A stretch of 7,046 nt of DNA from an uncultured Chlorobiales bacterium (GTDB taxonomy: Bacteria > Bacteroidota > Chlorobiia > Chlorobiales > Thermochlorobacteraceae). The stretch lies in contig CALGMC010000259.1 of NCBI GenBank assembly GCA_937959145.1, forward strand, positions 1 through 7,046. Direction: 5' to 3'. The notes beneath the pieces are model-generated. The model saw nothing but the letters and a program-made list of their open reading frames with translations. It had not been told where the DNA came from and made no database searches. The translations under genes were made by a program, and so were the position numbers. Shown piece by piece: positions 4,759 through 7,046 of the stretch. How positions within the stretch are numbered: the stretch's first letter is position 1; each line of letters opens with the position of its first letter.

Positions 4759-6792
4759 TTAAGAAACGCCGATAATATCGGCAACGATTCTCGCGCTTTC
4801 GTTCAGCACTGCGTCGGTTGACGATTGTGGCTCGTCATCTCCAGAATTGTCGGGTAGTTCGGTTTTTGGTTTAACCGTCGCTTTCTTTTGCTTGGCTAAT
4901 CGTTTTTTTTCAAGTTCATCACGCTCCGCTTTTCGGACGGCTTCGTTGAGGGAAATGGTTTTATTAGCGCGACGCGCTTTGAGTTCGGCAATATCGTTTG
5001 CATACTCTTTGAGTTCTTCATCGGTTTTCATGCGCTGTTCGTGTCGCTTGCGCAGTTCGGCGAGCAGTTTATCATTTACGCCGCCGTAAGGCGAAAAAGA
5101 GGCGGGGGCGATTTGGCTCCACGCCATTGCGTTGGGCTCGGCTTCTTCGCCGACTTCACCGTCGCGATAAACAGAAGGGAAGGCGACATCAGGCGAAACG
5201 CCACGAAGTTGGGTGCTACTGCCCGTGATGCGATAAAATTTTGCGATGGTGAGTTTCAAATCGCCGAGCGGCTCTTTAATCGGAATGTAGCGATTGAGCG
5301 AGGTGAGGTTTTGAACAGTGCCTTTTCCGAAAGTGCGGTCGCCGAGAATGATGCCGCGCTTGTAATCTTGAATCGCACCCGCAAAAATTTCAGAAGCCGA
5401 CGCACTGAATCGATTGACCATCACGGCGAGCGGTCCGCTGTAAAACACTTCGCCATCTTCATCTTTGAGCACTTCAACCGAGCCATCAAAGTTGCGCACT
5501 TGAACCGCAGGACCGCTTGGAATGAACAAGCCCGTCAGCGAGACGGCTTCGGGAAGCGCGCCGCCGCCATTGTTGCGCAGGTCGATGAGCAATCCATCAA
5601 TTTTCTCTTTTTGCAATTCGGTGATGAGTTTCTTGACGTCGCGCGTGGTGCTTCGGTAGTTTTTATCGCCGCGTTGATATTCCTCAAAGTTCATGTAAAA
5701 ATTGGGAATGGTAATCACGCCGATTTTGTAAGTCTTGCCGTTCTGTTTGATGCTAAGAAGTTTCTTTTTTGCCGCTTGCTCTTCGAGGTTGACTTTTTCG
5801 CGCACGAGACGAACGGTTTTCGGAGGCGTGTTTGTGCCTTCGCTGGCGGGAATGATGTTGAGTCGAACCACTGAGCCTTTCGGTCCGCGAATGAGTTTCA
5901 CCACATCGTCAATACGCCAACCAATCACATCGACGAACGCGCCCGTGTCGCCTTGTGCAACAGCGATGATTTTATCGTCCTTGTGTAAGAGTTTGCTCTT
6001 GAATGCCGGTCCGCCGGGGACGACCTCAAAAATTTTTGTGTATTCATTTTCCGTTTGAAGTCGTGCGCCAATGCCTTCGAGTGAAAGGTTCATATCAATT
6101 TTGAAATTTTCGGCGTTGGCGGGAGCAAGGTAGTTCGTGTGCGGGTCAATGGCGGCGCAAAAGGCGTTGATATAAAGCGAGAACACATCGTCGGCATTGT
6201 ATTTGTCTAAATTACGCTTCTGCACGTCGTAGCGCGTGAGGATGGTTGCCGCAATGGCAGAGTCGCTCTTGCCCGCAAGTTTGAGTTCAAGGGCTTGATT
6301 CTTCAACAGTTTTCGCCATCGGTCTTCGATTTCGGCGCGGTCTTTTGCCCAAGGGTATGAGTGCAAATCCGTATTGAAGGTTTCATCGGTATTGAAATTA
6401 AATCCTTCGGAAACGCGCTTTGAAAGAAAGGCGTAGCGTTCATCGAAACGCGCTTTGAAGGTTTCATACATTTCGTAGCACCCTGTCAAATTGCCGACCT
6501 TCAAATCGTCGTCAAATGAGGTGCGGTATATTTCAAAGTTTTGAATATCGGATTGCAAAAAGTAAATGCGATTGTAATCGAGTGCGTCTAAGTAGCGATT
6601 GAACATCTCTGCCGATAGCGAATCGTCAAGCGTAACACGCTCATAGTGATTGTTCGATAAAATCTGCGCGATTTTCGCGCTCAATACTTTTTGCTTTAAG
6701 TTCGGTTGAAAAGATTGGGCTGTGAGCGACGACGAGGCAACTGCGCTCAACACTAAAATTAGCACGACAACCAAACGCTTGATGTGCAACAT
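4759..6792 (-). CDS. prc: Carboxy-terminal processing protease Prc/Tsp (peptidase family S41A), exported
   Basis: This periplasmic Ser/Lys protease trims or degrades envelope proteins from their C-termini. The 677 residues match the long Prc type rather than short CtpA. A signal peptide is seen at 1-25 (KRL, hydrophobic stretch to about 20, cleavage after LTA). A helical N-terminal domain at 30-225 ends in AIDPHTNYLAPANAENF. A PDZ domain lies at about 235-318 (GIGARL, VPGGPA, LHKDDKIIAV). The protease core is at about 355-545, with LLIDLRNNGGG at 401-411, the nucleophile Ser465 in RFSASASEIF, Asp476 in AIQDY, and the base Lys490 in TFGKGTVQ. These have the same spacing as Ser430/Asp441/Lys455 of E. 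coli Prc. A Lys- and Glu-rich helical C-terminal region at 570-677 matches the long form. All catalytic residues are present, so it should be active. ATG 6792 gives an intact signal peptide, without an SD. It is first gene of a probable two-gene operon with the GWxTD protein. Confidence 0.95.
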   Translation of the reverse strand: MLHIKRLVVVLILVLSAVASSSLTAQSFQPNLKQKVLSAKIAQILSNNHYERVTLDDSLSAEMFNRYLDALDYNRIYFLQSDIQNFEIYRTSFDDDLKVGNLTGCYEMYETFKARFDERYAFLSKRVSEGFNFNTDETFNTDLHSYPWAKDRAEIEDRWRKLLKNQALELKLAGKSDSAIAATILTRYDVQKRNLDKYNADDVFSLYINAFCAAIDPHTNYLAPANAENFKIDMNLSLEGIGARLQTENEYTKIFEVVPGGPAFKSKLLHKDDKIIAVAQGDTGAFVDVIGWRIDDVVKLIRGPKGSVVRLNIIPASEGTNTPPKTVRLVREKVNLEEQAAKKKLLSIKQNGKTYKIGVITIPNFYMNFEEYQRGDKNYRSTTRDVKKLITELQKEKIDGLLIDLRNNGGGALPEAVSLTGLFIPSGPAVQVRNFDGSVEVLKDEDGEVFYSGPLAVMVNRFSASASEIFAGAIQDYKRGIILGDRTFGKGTVQNLTSLNRYIPIKEPLGDLKLTIAKFYRITGSSTQLRGVSPDVAFPSVYRDGEVGEEAEPNAMAWSQIAPASFSPYGGVNDKLLAELRKRHEQRMKTDEELKEYANDIAELKARRANKTISLNEAVRKAERDELEKKRLAKQKKATVKPKTELPDNSGDDEPQSSTDAVLNESARIVADIIGVS

Positions 6793-6964
6793 AGATTGGT
6801 AAGTAAGAAAGTTGAAAAAATCAATATCGTGTAATTGGATAAGTCAAAATCCGTGAGGACTTCTGCGCAAAGTCAATAATACTTAAATAACACAAAAAAG
6901 TTCAGAGGTGAATCTAACCATCAAGAGCATATTCTTTAAATTTGGAAAACGCTAACACGAATCC
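6793..6964. other. Divergent intergenic region between prc and the right-edge gene
   Basis: These 172 AT-rich bases must hold promoters for both directions. On the minus strand TTTTGA (6849-6844), 17 bases, then TATTGA is a weak prc candidate. AAGTCAA occurs twice in direct orientation (6841-6847, 6870-6876), with GACTT (6858-6862) between them, so alternative 5-bp hairpins could form. No RNA gene or ORF is evident. Confidence 0.4.
6937..6944 (+). promoter_or_regulatory. Candidate -7 promoter element of the right-edge gene
   Basis: TAAATTTG is an exact match to the TAnnTTTG element of Bacteroidetes-type promoters, 20 bases before the ATG at 6965. No matching upstream TTTG element is seen at the usual distance, so the call is weak. 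Confidence 0.3.
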
Positions 6965-7046
6965 ATGCGACGATTTCACGCGCTCTTCATTTTCTTTTGC
7001 CTCAGCACCGCATCGCTTTTCGCGCAACACGCCGCCGACGACCCTA
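6965..7046 (+). CDS. Exported protein of unknown function, N-terminal fragment cut by window edge
   Basis: Only 27 codons are inside the window, too few to name the protein. They form a typical signal peptide: MRR at the start, a hydrophobic core FHALFIFFCLSTASLFA, and a likely cleavage site after LFA before QHAADDP. A stop codon TAA (6953-6955) lies in frame upstream, so ATG 6965 is the first possible ATG start. There is no SD. The reading frame is open to the edge. It is divergent from prc. The Cys in the core is not in a convincing lipobox, so a soluble or outer-membrane protein is more likely than a lipoprotein. Confidence 0.65.
   Translation, partial: MRRFHALFIFFCLSTASLFAQHAADDP

Noticed and set aside
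5041..5874. Long plus-strand ORF of 277 codons
   Set aside because: It lies entirely antisense to prc, whose translation has intact catalytic motifs. The antisense peptide shows no domain-like pattern.
6410..6459. 15-base direct repeat GAAACGCGCTTTGAA (6410-6424 and 6445-6459)
   Set aside because: Both copies are inside prc but are read in different frames as ordinary helix residues (SKRVS and FKARF). Probably a chance match of common codons.
1..7046. Mobile element, CRISPR array, toxin-antitoxin or defence cassette
   Set aside because: No transposase, terminal repeats, regularly spaced repeats, phage genes or small overlapping gene pairs were seen. The only tRNA has no integrase or attachment-site duplication beside it.

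Overview
The window is a stretch of ordinary bacterial chromosome carrying housekeeping and cell-envelope genes. No transposase, phage gene, CRISPR array or defence cassette is visible. Several features point to the Bacteroidota/Chlorobiota group: a GWxTD-domain exported protein, a short basic bS21 of the green-sulfur-bacterial kind, an AroA of the NSGSTMR type, a vertebrate-like cystathionine beta-synthase with a C-terminal CBS pair, and some promoter elements of the TAnnTTTG kind. Base composition is moderate. A chlorobial lineage is my best guess, from sequence feel only; no search was possible.

Layout. Nearly everything is on the minus strand, so transcription runs right to left. At the right edge (6965-7046, plus strand) is the signal peptide of an unidentified exported protein, divergent from a large minus-strand gene for a Prc/Tsp-type carboxy-terminal processing protease (4759-6792). 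Immediately downstream of prc, and probably in the same operon, is an exported GWxTD-domain protein (3377-4726). This unit converges on a plus-strand tRNA-Ala(CGC) gene (3217-3289), with a strong hairpin terminator between them that can serve both directions. Divergent from the tRNA is a PLP enzyme of the cystathionine beta-synthase type (1634-3007), ending in its own terminator. Next come an unrecognised zinc-ribbon plus SH3-like protein (919-1551), ribosomal protein bS21 (647-844) with an almost perfect Shine-Dalgarno sequence, a terminator, and the N-terminal 195 residues of EPSP synthase AroA (587 to the left edge).

How they work together. The prc/GWxTD pair acts in the envelope. The CBS enzyme serves sulfur amino acid metabolism, rpsU and tRNA-Ala serve translation, and aroA serves the shikimate pathway. 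The genes do not form one pathway.

The points most worth a second look are about expression: the bS21 start buried behind a near-perfect SD; aroA starting directly at the end of a terminator T-tract; a hairpin and a dyad in the CBS/tRNA intergenic region; a 15-bp tandem duplication lengthening the GWxTD protein's signal peptide; and the uncharacterised zinc-ribbon protein. I do not see convincing evidence of a new multi-gene system.
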